Shown: in pieces, positions 10,517 to 22,084 of the stretch
Layout: every line of letters starts with the position of its first letter
Numbering within the stretch: position 1 is the first letter of the stretch
Assembly: GCA_948567375.1 (NCBI GenBank)
Contig: OX419761.1
Location: 11,224,501-11,288,500, forward strand
Source: Lunularia cruciata
Taxonomy: Eukaryota > Streptophyta > Marchantiopsida > Lunulariales > Lunulariaceae
Reading direction: 5' to 3'
DNA length: 64,000 nt
Made by a program: the position numbers and the translations under genes
Notes under the pieces: generated by a model
The model's input: the letters and a program-made list of their open reading frames with translations, nothing else
Databases searched by the model: none
Told to the model about the DNA's origin: nothing

Positions 10517-11161
10517 AGCACAACAATTAGTCCAAAGACAATGTGATCCTACCATAGATTTGGTCACACTTGTGGGATCCTACCATAGACTTTGTCACAC
10601 TAGTGATCAATGCTTTGACTTACACCCAAAGTTATGATATGCTAGAGCTATTATGATGAGAGGTCAACAAGCAATGGGTCATGGAAAACAAGGTAGTAAA
10701 GGTGGAGTAGAGGTCTAATACTTGATAGGGGTACTTTTATTTCTAAAATACCATGGCTACTTGGATTAAGCCACATGTGTAAAGATTAGCTATTATAGAT
10801 ATAGTTCAAAGGAGATAAATTTTGGGTGTTGAGGCTTCCACACTAGTGATTGTGATTTCCTTGACTTCATATGCAATTTGGCATATGTAGATGGATCTTT
10901 TTGTGATAAGGAATGTAGTATATGCTCCTAAGCTAGTAGAAAAGTCAAGCTTCCCCAATCTTTCTTAATTTTTTAGACACTCCAAACCTCATCTATGGCT
11001 CCTAGATGTACTAATTTAGATATGTTAGATGGAGATAGAGTGTATGATGGATTGGATATTGGTCAACCATCTACTTCTAATAGGACTTTGTCTAGTCCAA
11101 TATTTGATATGGTGTTTTTTTGTGGTTTGCTTATCATTATGTATCTATGTCATGTTATATA
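10517..11161. other. Gene-free sequence between transposons
   Basis: I see no supportable gene. It contains two short near-copies of a 'gatcctaccatagattt.gtcacac' block near 10,540-10,600. It may belong to an older element that the pogo-like transposon interrupted. Confidence 0.5.
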
Positions 11162-11163
11162 TA

Positions 11164-11190
11164 TAGAGTAAAAAGTCCCAATAGTGCCAC
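11164..11190. repeat. Left terminal inverted repeat of pogo-like element
   Basis: It matches the reverse complement of 13,635-13,660 over about 25 bp with a few mismatches. The flanking TA supports the boundary. Confidence 0.75.
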
Positions 11191-11472
11191 CTTGCATGAG
11201 TAACATCCTCTCATTGGTGACCAAGAAACCCTAGAACAATTAGTCTAGAACCAGTAAATATGCTTAATAATAACAGTCCATCATAATTGGGCAATAGTGA
11301 CATGATGGTGCCAATAGTGACAATTTTGTAGTGTAAATATGGAGATAATTATCCTTTTTGTATTTCAAAAGCGCTATTATGGGTTGTGTGAAAGTGGAAT
11401 GTGGCATACAGATTAATGTGGCATCTATATTAAACTTCTAATCCCAATAGTTCTCTCCATTGACTAAGGTTA

Positions 11473-13228
11473 TTATTGTTGGACCAAGGTAAAATAGATT
11501 GATAATGCAGATTGTTTCAACAACCTATTTTTCTCAACTTTTTGTTGATGAATCAACAGCTGACAAGCTTTCTGAAGGTTGGAAAGCAAGTTGCTTTGAA
11601 GTTCCAATGATAGCAATGATTCGAGAGAGAGAAAGTTGATTAAATCCATGATGGACCGATTCGCTTGCTCAATGCTTATCAAAGGTAGGACCTCTTTGAT
11701 GTCATCGTCATCAATATTCTGGAATTCTGCATTAGGTTATGTTGTTCAAGAACAGACTAGAAAATGTTATTATTGTCAACCTTGTTGTCATCAATAGCAT
11801 CAAGCGCATCCATTTCAATGAGTTCTTTGGCAACTTGTTCAAAAAATATGTCATCAAGACCCAATGATGCCAAGAAAGATTCTTCCAATCAAATTTCTCT
11901 CAGCAATATCACTAAATCCACTAAATCATTGATAGCTTGATTAGAGCTAGGAGTAGAGCAATCTATATGCTGATTGGCAATGACATTTGTAACGACATTG
12001 AGACAATTTGCTTTGACAAAACACCTCAAATAGTGTTCTCTTTGATACCATCTAATGCTGATTTGACCCAACTAAGCACATTGCGTAAGTGTGTATGGTC
12101 ATTGATCGGAAATTGAGAAGCGGATGCACGTTCACTAGTTTGCCAAATTTCATGCTTAGAAAGAAGATGATTTAGTTGGGCACGGCAAAAGTGAGCTTTG
12201 AAAGAGCAAATAATGCCTTGATCAAGAGGTTGAAAATCAATGCTAGCATTGGGTGGGAAAAGATGATGCATAGGTTCTGATACTTGAAGAGCATTTCTTG
12301 TGAGTCCATTGGATCATAATTTTTAGCTGCACAAACATGTGATGAATACTTGTCCTGGAGGATATAAAAGATATTGTGATGCTTAGCAATTTTTTTGTAT
12401 GTGTGCAGCAAGCGCATATATGAGGACGTGTCTTGCTAGGCTTTGGCTTGGTGGTTGTAAGTAATACCAAACACCTTACTATATCATGAATACTCTTCAA
12501 AGTGAGTGGACATGCGCTCTTTGCAATAACTTGAGTGCAAAACTTCTCACCTGAAATGCTAACTTTGAGAGTCACTTTGATTCATTCTTTGCTATGCTTG
12601 ACACCATAACCATTTGTATTGACTATGCAAAATGATCTTGATGATGTGGTGTGATGTTATAGAGCTTACTCGTCAATGTTGATAATGCATTCAAGAGGGA
12701 CATCATTCAGCATTTGGTGAATTTCATGCAAACTCTTCTTGACCTGCATTGGATTGAGGCTATTTTGTTCTCCACACTTCTTTTTGCTAGTTGTCAAGAT
12801 GCAATTCAGATACTTCTCAAGCCATCCGTTTGAGGCAACAAATGTCTACAAAGCAACTACGTCTGATGGTTTCAAACATTTGGTGAAGTTCCACAAGATC
12901 TTATCTTTGAAAAATAGAGCCTTGTTCTTGAGCACCTTGCTAGTCACATTTAGCATCAATTTTAATATGCATATGCCATTGATTCACCATGTCAATAAGA
13001 AGTTGCACTTGAGTTGATGTTAAAAAAAAATTTAACCCAATTTGATTCAAATCAGATGCCACCTACTTAATGAGTTCCCTCTCTTTCCAGATTTTGGTCA
13101 TGATCAAACGCGCCACTACAAAATGCAATGCCGCTTGTTCATGGGTGGCTCCAGGTTGATTGAGAAAATTGATCACCTCCATCTTCAACATCCCGTCCAA
13201 AAACCTATGCTTCTTGACATTGAACGAC
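11473..13228 (-). pseudogene. Pogo/Tigger (CENP-B-like) transposase pseudogene
   Basis: Pieces in several minus-strand frames line up as one protein. The N-terminal helix-turn-helix region contains EVINFLNQPGATHEQAALHF (about 13,115-13,175). A first acidic motif IINIDE follows near 12,680, then a second block LQDKYSSHV near 12,350, and the signature PPNASIDFQPLDQGII near 12,230. A C-terminal WVKSALDGIKENTI region precedes a leucine-rich tail to 11,473. This order and the QPLDQGI block are typical of DDE superfamily endonucleases related to CENP-B and Tigger. Stops and frameshifts make it inactive. Confidence 0.75.
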
Positions 13229-13560
13229 ATGCGTGTAGATAATCAGATAGAGCAATATAGTCTAGAGCCCCCACACCAATCACCGTGTGATCAGAAGGAA
13301 AAATAGCAAGAGTGGGAAAAGGTGTGTAGGTCGGGCACCCAAGTTGTAGAATGTTCAATAACATCAAGACTCAAGCGGAAAGAGGTTGCACATGCGTGTA
13401 GATAATCAAATACAACAATATAGTTTATAACCCCAACACCAATCACAGTGTGATCAAAAGGAAAAATAGCAAGAGTGGGAAAAAGATAGCAAGAGTGGGA
13501 AAAAGGTGTGTAGTTTTTGCACCCTGTTGTAGAATGTTCAAGAATGTCAAGACTCAAGCG
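13228..13560. repeat. 163-bp direct tandem duplication
   Basis: Copy 1 starts at 13,228 and copy 2 at 13,391, each beginning CATGCGTGTAGATAATCA and ending TCAAGACTCAAGCG. Inside copy 2 an 'atagcaagagtgggaaaaa' word is itself doubled (13,467-13,503). It lies between the transposase start and the right terminal repeat. Confidence 0.85.
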
Positions 13561-13634
13561 AGAAATAGGCTGCACACTTTCCTCTAATTAGTGACAACCT
13601 CTCAATAGTAACATCCATTGCCAATACAAATGTA

Positions 13635-13660
13635 TGTCACTATTGGGAGGTTTTACTCTG
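13635..13660. repeat. Right terminal inverted repeat of pogo-like element
   Basis: The block TGTCACTATTGGGAGGTTTT continues to ACTCTG and is followed by TA. It is the inverted partner of 11,164-11,190. Confidence 0.75.
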
Positions 13661-13662
13661 TA

Positions 13663-14599
13663 CCCATATGAGAGATGTTATGGGTTGATCAATAGACATA
13701 TGAGCCATCTATGTATATTCAAATGATTGGCTTTTGAATTATACTCTTGTCCTCATCAATTGCATTAATGTATATAAGTAGTGGAGGTTTGGTAAAGAGT
13801 AGTGTTTTTTAGTCCTATTAGTCTTAAAGTATAGTAGAGTGTGTAAGCTAAAGCATCCAAATATGTGTTTTGATCAAAGAGATGGTTTATGCTTCTAAGT
13901 TAAATCTTTCAAACTCTTTTCACATTAGTCTTCAATTTATCTATTATGATCAATTTTTGAGTCTAGATGGTAGTTCACCTTGATCTTGAGTTCATGGCTT
14001 TGGTGATAGATAACCTAGATCATATTAGTCTCCTAGTGATTAATTATAGATAGGTTTTGGATTTAATTATGAATACCCTTTTGTAGAAGGAAAGAGACCA
14101 AAAGAGCTCAAGGCTTTAGAGGTGGAGTTTGGAGGTCCATATGTCAAAAGGAGGAGTTGCAAAGAGTTCAAGGTGCAAAATTTGGGTCCGTCCAGTTGAG
14201 TTGAAGGTTTTTGACATTAAAGGGAGTTTGGAAGAGGCATTAATAGAGAAGAGACAATCTTTGGAGAGGAGAGCATATAGCTTATAATGTGGATATCAGA
14301 AACATAAGATTTGAGCAATAGATGATTAAGATTTGATCAAATGAAGTAAGTGAATTCTAATTTATACATAAGCAAATATTAAGAGTATGCTTATTGGATT
14401 TTCTTAGGATGATTAACACTAGATTAGCTTTAGTATTTCAGGTTAGCATACAAGTTGAGAGGTACTTATATGTGAAGAGAGATGAGATTATTCATATCTT
14501 GATTTTTTATTGGTTCAACAACCATGAGTTACCAAAAGACATTAATATCAAAAAAAATCTTTTTGGGTGCACAAGATCTTGAGAGTCATAGCACTACTC
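13663..14599. other. Unassigned AT-rich sequence
   Basis: I see no supportable gene. It may be the upstream part (LTR or gag) of the following decayed gypsy element, but I recognise no motif. Confidence 0.4.
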
Positions 14600-15799
14600 T
14601 TATGGTGATTTTTAGATAGCCATGTAAAGGACAAAGGTTGGCCAAAGTAAAGTTTTGCAAGATCCTCATTCTAAAATGTTTTGGGAGATGTTAAATATAC
14701 TAAAACATCTATATTTCAGAGAATGCCCTTTTGATGGATGACACTTGCCCAAAAGTAATGGCAAGTACACATCAAGGAAGGTATTGGAGTGGACTTGTAG
14801 AGTTGTTGGATATGGCTAGTGTTGAATTTTATGCACATAATCTATGCCTTTGGTGGACAAACCTCTTACCTAAAGAGGTAATTACAATATGTTTATAATA
14901 GTATTCAACAATTGGTACACCTTACTATTGATAATATCTTGGATGTTGGGTGTTAATCTCAAACAATAGGAGTGACTAATCAATCAACTATGGCAATATT
15001 GAACCTTGTAGAACAGTTCAAGCAACTTTACCTACACTTATGAGTTTCCTAGCTTCAACTTTCCGAGCTTCATGCTTATCAAAAGAAGGATCTTATACTT
15101 ATTTGGGACTCACAGCTACAATAGTTTGTTGAGCCCAACACCAATTAGAAGAAGCTAACAATGTGTTTTTGTACTAGTATCATAGCTGTTTAAGTAATAC
15201 CAATGACATCCAAGCACTAAGTTTTAGGTCAAGATATGGATATGAATTTCTTGACATATATATGAGTTTTTGATTTGTTGGGTAATATAAGATGCAATTG
15301 ACAAGCATTACCACTTGGACACTTGTGAGTTCTATGTTAATTGAGATAATAGAAGCACATATTGGGAGCAACATGCTAAGTGAGCATGGTATTCTTGGTA
15401 CATAGCCAATTACAAGTGAGAGTGGTCTACTTGAGGTACATCTAAGTGACCATGTTATACTTGGGATACACCTTTGGTCTATGTAAGATGCAACTAGAGG
15501 ACATATGAAGCTATGGCTAGAGCAAATGGAGTTTTTTGCTTTGATGTTGTGCACTCTAGTGGCTAGGAGCATGACATTATTGCTCCTAATGTTCCTATGT
15601 AGCAATATGTCATTATATTTTCTCCTTCTATAACAATGACAAAGGATATTTTGGAGCCAAATATTGGACAAAGCTTATAAGAGTAGAGAGATAGAGAGTT
15701 TGGAGATTTTTGAGGAATTAAAAGATTTTTTTGCCTTGAGTGTGAAGGATTTGGGTGCTTTAAAAGAACTTGGTATTTGGGTTGAGCTAATTAATCTTA

Positions 15800-17050
15800 C
15801 ACCAATTTTTCAGTATCCTTATAGATAGAGTGATATTGAGAGATTTGATTTAGAGTAGTAATTGAGACCCATTTGAGGTTGGTTTGGTAGAGATTTCATA
15901 TGGACAGTGTGCTTCAGCCACAATGATACCAACCAAGAAGGATATGTATGGTTAACTATATTGATGGGCAGATGTTTGGAGATTATTGTCTTATCAACCA
16001 ATAGATTGAGGGTAATTGGTATGTTATACCTATAGTAGAGGAGATCTTTGATACAATTAGGTATGAAAAGATCTTTAATATTCTGGATCTTTGAGTAAGT
16101 TACCACCAATTTTTTATTAGGGATGAAGATAAGACCAAGAGAGCATTCTTGGTGATTGATCCTCATGGTAAGGATATATTATACAAGTGATAGTTCTTAC
16201 CATTTGAGTTAAATAATGCTCTTGTTGAGTTTTAGAGAGTCATGAACATGAGCCTAGCAAGATTAGATTTTTTCAATATTAAATTTATGATTTTTCTGGT
16301 CAATAATGCCACCATGGAGGATTATGAGAGGCATTTGGTGGAGGTGCTTGAGAGATTGAGATCTCATGGACTTAATTACATCTTAAGGATTGCAAATTCT
16401 TCCAAGAGTAGGTTGAGTATTTGGGTCATAATATCTTCCTTGGTGGAGTTTGTGTTCAACAAACAAAGATTGAGGGTCTTGCATATATTCATTGACCTAT
16501 AAATGTGAGTAGAATGCAAGCACTCCTCAGCTTGGCAAAATTTTATTGCAAATATGTTAAAGGAGTAGTGCAATTGCCAAGGCCTTGATAAAATTGACCA
16601 AGCTTGCACATGAGTGGTGTTGGGAAGATGAGCAAGAGAGAACTTTTGTAGGGCTCAAGGAGAAATTTAAATTTTCCTTCTCTTTAACAGATTGATCAAA
16701 GGACACCCATTCCAAGTTCAGATTGATTGAAGCACATTGGAGCTTAGAGCATTGCTCACCCAACAAGATTATAGAAAGAAAGAGTTTTTGGTAGCCTATG
16801 TTAGTCACTTCAACACTTCATTGGAAGCAAAGTAAATCTCATATGAAGTAGAATGCTTAACAACAATATGAGAGATAGCAAATTTTTTATATTACTTCCT
16901 TAGAAACCTCTTCACTCTCATCATTGATTATCAACCATTGAAGTGGTTGATGGATAAAATTTAAGCAAAGCTTGCATGATGTGCTTTGATTTATAAGATT
17001 ATAATTTAATGATATTTCATAGACTTAGAGGGGTGAATCTTGATGTACAT
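15800..17050 (+). pseudogene. RT-RNase H remnant of the PHD-type gypsy element
   Basis: Readable blocks in order are NDTNQEGYV, YEKIFNILDL, DEDKTKRAFLVIDPHGKDIL, then MSLARLDF, ATMEDYERHLVEVLERLRSHGL and YYFLRNLFTLIIDYQPLKWLMD-like RNase H sequence. The catalytic YxDD region is too damaged to read. Frameshifts separate the blocks. Confidence 0.7.
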
Positions 17051-17449
17051 GGGTTGAATAAAAACCCATGTACTAGCCAATATGATCAAAAAAGTAGCAC
17101 ATTTTCATGGTGAGACATAAGATTAGATAGTTTAGGATATATCTACCTTTGCATTTTTGTGTATGTTTATTGGGATTCTTGTGTGATCTGTATCAATCTA
17201 AACAAGAGGATTTGTTGAGGTCTCATATCAAAAGAGTGGAGATATTATTACATGTCAGAAAGATATCAATGATAATGTCTTGGTGATGGAATATTGTTAT
17301 ATTAATATTGTGATTGGCACAGTTAGTACTAAGGAGAGAGATTGTGTCCTTCAACAAGCCAAATAGTTCAGATTAGAGGACAAGCATATTATTCAAGTAT
17401 GAGAAGATGGTAGAGTGAAATAATTACCACTTGCATCTCCAAGACCATA

Positions 17450-18690
17450 ATTGTATAATATGCTTATCAAGAGCTAGGATATTTTAGAGGGAAGCAAACC
17501 TAGAATTCAACGTCTTCAAATTCATTATTGGTGGCATGGTATACAGACAAATATGTAGTAGCTTGTTGCCAGATGTGTGATTCATAACCAAGTTATAGTA
17601 TCAATAAATGCTCTTAGGCCACAATTACACACACTACCTCTCATGGGATTAGGTTACCATTGAAGTCTGGACTTTGCTAGACCTCTTCCATTGACTATAA
17701 TACATCACCAATTTGTTTTGGTTATGGTGATTATTTCTCCAAATGGATTTAGTTAGTCATACTTCTTGAATAATCTAATGAAAGGATGTATTATTTTTTT
17801 CTTGAATCAAGTTGTTAGTCATTTTGGTGCATGAGCCAAAGTCTTGACTAATTACAATGTAGAGTTTTGGGAGAGTTTCAAGTCTTAGGTGAGAAGTTAT
17901 TGATTGATAATTGTACTACACCTTGAGATAACCTTAAGGTAGATTTTTTAGTAGAAAGCTTTGTTCAGATGGTGAAGAGATGATTGCACAAGTATTGTTT
18001 GCAAAGAGACCACTTAGGAGATTTGGATCTTCAATTACATTGTTTTGCTATCAATTATCAAATTAGCATGCAAGCGTCCTTATTATCCTTCTCTTCCTAT
18101 TTCCTAGTATATGAACAAATCAATGTTTACTTGAAACCATCCATTCTAATTCTATTGTAATTTTAGACTTGGATGATCTCTAATATGTAGGTCAAAGCAT
18201 GTTCTCAATGGTCAAGGATCTTTTAGAGAGTGATATCTATGGCTTTTAAGAACTTAGAGATTGTTGAACATATGTATACTCTCCGTCATGCCACTATTCA
18301 AGGAGGATGTTCTAGACCCTCAATGAGTTGGTTTCATTTTGGTTATTATGTGTATTTATAATAGGTTGTACCAATGAAAATTGATGTAACTATAGGCTGC
18401 ATTATCTTGAGAGTTTGTGAGGTTTTGCCTTCTAAATTCCTCATGTTAGAAGAACATGATATTGTTTTCAAAGGATCATATGCATAATTACACACATATC
18501 ACTTCCCAAACATTGATGGCATGGTCGGCTTGAGCTTTGCAATTGTATGTGTAAATTTGCAATATGTGTTATGTGGCTCTACTAGCAAAGATACTACTAT
18601 GTTAGTGTGGGATGGCTATTTGATATGATGGTATATAGCATGTTTGACTCCTCTCATTATGGTTCCTCAAATGGAATAGGTATGTCCTTG
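17450..18690 (+). pseudogene. Integrase and C-terminal PHD-finger remnant
   Basis: The integrase zinc region and core are recognisable (IHYWWHG, HTLPLMGLGYHWSLDF, VVSHFGA). After the integrase comes a tail with ILRVCEVLPS, then at about 18,575-18,690 a PHD-like segment. In it TTMLVWDGY...WYIACLTPLIMVPQME..CP preserves the spacing of TTMLxCDxCxxGWHxxCLTPP, with some cysteines lost. A PHD finger binds histone H3 tails, so this may have been a targeting module analogous to a chromodomain. Confidence 0.65.
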
Positions 18691-19058
18691 ATGTACTTGA
18701 TGCTTTAGCTAGTTTATTCTTTATGTTGTATAGACTGCATAAAAGCAACACATGATGAGACATGATAGTACTCAGTCACTTGATCTCCTATTGTGGTACT
18801 TTAGAATTTTTGTATGACTTCTTATATGAGTTTTGCTTCTATAGTGTGTGACATTGACAAAATTTCTATTATGTAGCAATGTATATGTACATGATATTTA
18901 TTTCTATATTTATAGTGCCTAAGCTAGTTTGCTAGGATGCTTGAGTGATTATCTTGGTTATCATAATTGTATCTCAATAGCCACTTATGGACTACTTAGT
19001 AATGGCTATCTATTTTTTTAGGGTTTCAGTTTGCACCATTGGAGCCATTATTTTCACT

Positions 19059-19286
19059 GTCAATACCATTGAATGTAGTAGACTCACTTATCTCCCGTAG
19101 AAGAATATACCTCAAATGGAATTTTAAAGAGCTCTGTTCTTTTATTTTGAGTTCTTGGTTGTGATGGATAGTGGTCAATACCATTGAATGTGGACTCACT
19201 TGTCCTTCATGGAAGACTATACCTCAAATGGAAATTTTAAGAGCTCTGTTCTTTTATTTGAGTTCTTGGCTATGATGGATAGTGCT
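19059..19286. repeat. 115-bp direct tandem duplication
   Basis: The two units begin GTCAATACCATTGAATGT at 19,059 and 19,174 and end with 'gatggatagtg'. They differ by several substitutions and small indels. The flanking sequence from 18,700 to 19,500 contains no gene I can support. Confidence 0.8.
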
Positions 19287-19525
19287 TGTAAATGTACTTG
19301 GATCTCCTAAACTAGAGTAGGTTTGACCCAATGAACATAATCAATTATTTTTTTGTAAAGTCTATGGAATATCTTTCTGACTTCTTATTTGTGTGTCACT
19401 TTAGCACTTATATATACCTTCCTATATGAAATATGCTTTTATAGAGTATAATATTGACAATAATATATAAGGGATAGCTATATATATACACATAGCAAAT
19501 TAAACACTGATGAAATTTATACATA

Positions 19526-19795
19526 GACAATTTCATAACCCCACCCGACTTAGACTCTATTGGGGCTTAGCCTCTAAACTCTATTTCTTATATACTCTAT
19601 TGGGGCTTAGCCTCTAAACTCTATTTCTTATATAGACTCTATTGGGTTTAGTTTCATTTTTCTGTTTTTTTCTGAACTCTATTTCTTACATAGACTCTAT
19701 TGGAACTTAGTTCCATTTTTCTTTTTTATTCTCTCCCTTGTGCGGCTTGATGGGGACTTCCACTCTTTCATGTTTTCTAAGCGTGCGCCTTTTTC
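19526..19795 (+). repeat. Dispersed 3'-end repeat, copy with expanded units
   Basis: A unit TAGACTCTATTGGGGCTTAG recurs four times (about 19,550, 19,592, 19,633 and 19,692), the later two diverged. It is followed by the CTCTCCCTTGTGCGGCTTGATGGGG block and a GCGTGCGCCTTTTT end. The same end occurs at 20,480-20,615 and, inverted, at 33,230-33,300 and 51,600-51,725. Confidence 0.75.
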
Positions 19796-19803
19796 TGTTT
19801 TCG

Positions 19804-20054
19804 ACACTTTAGAAAGTTTATCAACCTAAAAGCTATAGGGATATGGCACTCTACTCCCAAGCAGTGAAGCCACCGGCTCGCAATAATATCTCCTGCTAGA
19901 TCTAAAGTACTTACCATCAAAGACATCTAGACACTTTAGGAAGTTTATCACCCTAAAAGCTATAGAGATATGGCACTCTACTCCCGAGCACTGAAGCCAC
20001 CGGCTCACAATAATATCTCCTGCTAGATCTAAAGTTACTCACCATCAAAGACAT
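19804..20054. repeat. 127-bp direct tandem duplication
   Basis: The units start ACACTTTAGAAAG (19,804) and ACACTTTAGGAAG (19,931), and each contains GAAGCCACCGGCTC. A third, partial and more diverged copy of the central part lies at about 20,200-20,265. A neighbouring 'agagacaggtccaaagtaag' block is also present twice (about 20,152 and 20,323). Confidence 0.8.
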
Positions 20055-20449
20055 CGGTTTCTGAACAATAGTACGTATTTTGCTTCATAACTTAAATGAA
20101 ATAAAGGATTACCGCGGAGAAAAAATGAAAGACGGGAAGACCACACTTTAAAGAGACAGGTCCAAAGTAAGCAAGGGACCAACATCACATGTGACCCGAG
20201 CACTGGAGCCACCGGATCACAATAATATCTCCTCCTACATCAAAAGTACTTACTACCGTTGTACCCCTCATAGACATCTGCATCTGAACAATAGTACGTA
20301 TTTTGCCTCATAACTTTAAAGAGACAGGTCCAAAGTAAGAAAGGGACCAACATCACGTGTGAATGGAGGGGATCCCCCGAGGTACAGGTCGAAGTCCGAC
20401 AACAGGGCACTATTGACTCTGTCTATTGTACTGTCTGTCAATGGTTTAT

Positions 20450-20615
20450 GCACTAATGTCTTGAGATAGCTCGGATATTTTAGGTGCGGGAGGGCAGATT
20501 TCTCATATAGACTCTATTGGGGCTTAGTCCCATGTTACTTTTTTTGTCTCTCCCTTGTACGGTTTGATTGATGGGGAGTTCTCATCCTTCGTTTTTCCTA
20601 AGCGGTTGCCTTTTT
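20450..20615 (+). repeat. Dispersed 3'-end repeat (retroelement tail)
   Basis: It matches the reverse complement of 51,600-51,760. Shared blocks are 'gctc.gat.ttttaggtgc', GGCAGATTTCTCATATAGAC, CTATTGGGGCTTAG, the TTGTACGGTTTGAT...GGGG block and a terminal AAGCGGTTGCC followed by T-rich sequence. At 51.7 kb this sequence directly follows a decayed RT-type ORF, so it is probably that family's 3' UTR. Confidence 0.7.
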
Positions 20616-22084
20616 TCAATTTGAGATCATAGAGGCCTAAAGCCTTGTCTCATAAGAGGTTTCAGCGTGGAGGCATATGTAGTTGTCAGCTGACCTCCTC
20701 AGAAGTAGTAGTAGTTGTATTAGTTATAGTTGTTGTGAATACAGTAGTAGTTGGACCTCAGTGAAGAGAACTACTAGCCGTGGTAACCACGGATGTTCTT
20801 TTCTCCCATCTTCAACTTAAGCTGACTGGATATTCGGAAGATAAGCTGTTACTCCGATGGATGGGAGGAATGGTAACAGCCTCAAAACAACCAGCTGCAA
20901 CCAATTTACCACACTGACATAAAATGGACACAAATCTACCACTCCGTACTGTCTTTCATTCATCATTTCAACCGAGTCATCCCTCTGAGTTCAGACTATA
21001 GGGGCCATACGGGGTTTCAATCGGGCAGTTCTGGCACTCCGTAATGACACCATCAATCTGGTTATTGGTGGTGTTGTAAAATTCTAACTGGTGTGTTAGG
21101 AGATGTGTTGTAAAACTTTCAATTTCAGTCTATTTCCATCAACTTCGTCATTCTTGTGCTAGTTACTATATCTCATTTCCCCCAGATCCTTGAACATTTA
21201 TGGGCCTATAGTCTCCGCATGATGTGCAGTCAGTTTTGATGATAATCATCCTACTCCCTTAGCATATCATCACGCCACTCCTTTAGCAGTTCAGGAAATT
21301 TTCGAATTGAAACTCCCTTGGGTACACTCGATGTGATTAGCTTCTCATCACTCGGTGTCAACACTGCAATTGACTACAATAAATCGCGTACGCATGTAAA
21401 ACTGTCCCTGAACAGAACTAGTTGTGAAAGATTCACAGCATTAAATTGGTCAAACCAGCAATTCTAACCAGCGACCTTGTGCACAAAACCCAGGCACATG
21501 TAATTCTCAGGGTAAAAACAGCAAAAGGGAACTACCGATAGGATCTGATAGCAATTGACACAGGACGTCCACCAGTTTACCTTGTATGTATATCAAATGG
21601 GTAGGTGCTGTGGATTGTCGGTCCCTTGGCATGCAGTAATCTCCTGGTCGCGAACCATATTTCCTTTTATCCTCAGGAATCATATCTGCCAATTTTATCC
21701 CAGAAGAGTAGACCCCATGACCAATATCGAAAGCTGGGCATGTCAGACGTACGTGATTGAAGACAACAACCCTCAACTTGCTTCTCGTCCCGACGTGACC
21801 TGCTACAGCCTAACTTCCAACAGTGCTTCAAACTGTCAGCCACATGGGATAATTGACAAGCGAAACTCGCACTTCGTGGTCAAACCAAACACGAAGTCCT
21901 CACCACTGCTGACCACATTCTCACAAGACCTACCACAAGAGGTATGGCTACTTGAAGTAGTTTACTTATAGGTCAGACTCATGGTTTCGTAAGACGACTA
22001 AATTCTATTCGGGAATGACGTGTTGTAGTAGTTATCAATGCCGAACATCCATGTCCAAATTCTGGAGTCCAATCAGCTATTAGT
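20616..22084. other. Gene-free sequence downstream of the EF-hand gene
   Basis: I searched both strands for the missing second EF-hand (D.DGDG-type loop) and found none. GC is higher than in the transposon-rich flanks. No other gene is supportable. Confidence 0.5.

Larger units (their letters stand above)
11164..13660 (-). mobile_element. Decayed pogo/Tigger-like DNA transposon
   Basis: Terminal inverted repeats are recognisable. The left end (11,164 on) reads tAGAGTAAAAAGTCCCAATAGTG and the reverse complement of the right end reads cAGAGTAAAACCTCCCAATAGTG. Both are flanked by TA (11,162-11,163 and 13,661-13,662), the TA target of the Tc1/mariner superfamily. A decayed transposase occupies the minus strand. 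Subterminal copies of the 'CAATAGTGACA' word occur near 11,312. At about 2.5 kb it fits a single-gene pogo-type element. Confidence 0.8.
14600..18700 (+). mobile_element. Decayed Ty3/gypsy element of a second lineage, with PHD-finger tail
   Basis: Plus-strand fragments in shifting frames follow Ty3/gypsy order. A gag-protease region near 14.8-15.3 kb includes a GYEFLD block. RT follows at about 15.8-16.5 kb (YEKIFNILDL, FFIRDEDKTK, NATMEDYERHL), then RNase H near 16.7-17.05 kb and integrase at about 17.45-18.1 kb (HYWWHGIQ, GLGYHWSLDFARPLPL). A tail near 18.25-18.5 kb reads ILRVCEVLPS, and a PHD-finger remnant ends it. It is not of the same family as elements A-D. No LTRs could be identified. 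Many stops are present. Confidence 0.75.

Noticed and set aside
12739-13017. 92-codon plus-strand frame
   Set aside because: It is the shadow of the decayed pogo-like transposase, whose motifs are on the minus strand.
20980-21070. Short minus-strand run (NNQIDGVITECQNCP) as a possible second EF-hand
   Set aside because: It lacks the Ca2+-ligand spacing of an EF loop and has no splice acceptor in phase with the first exon.
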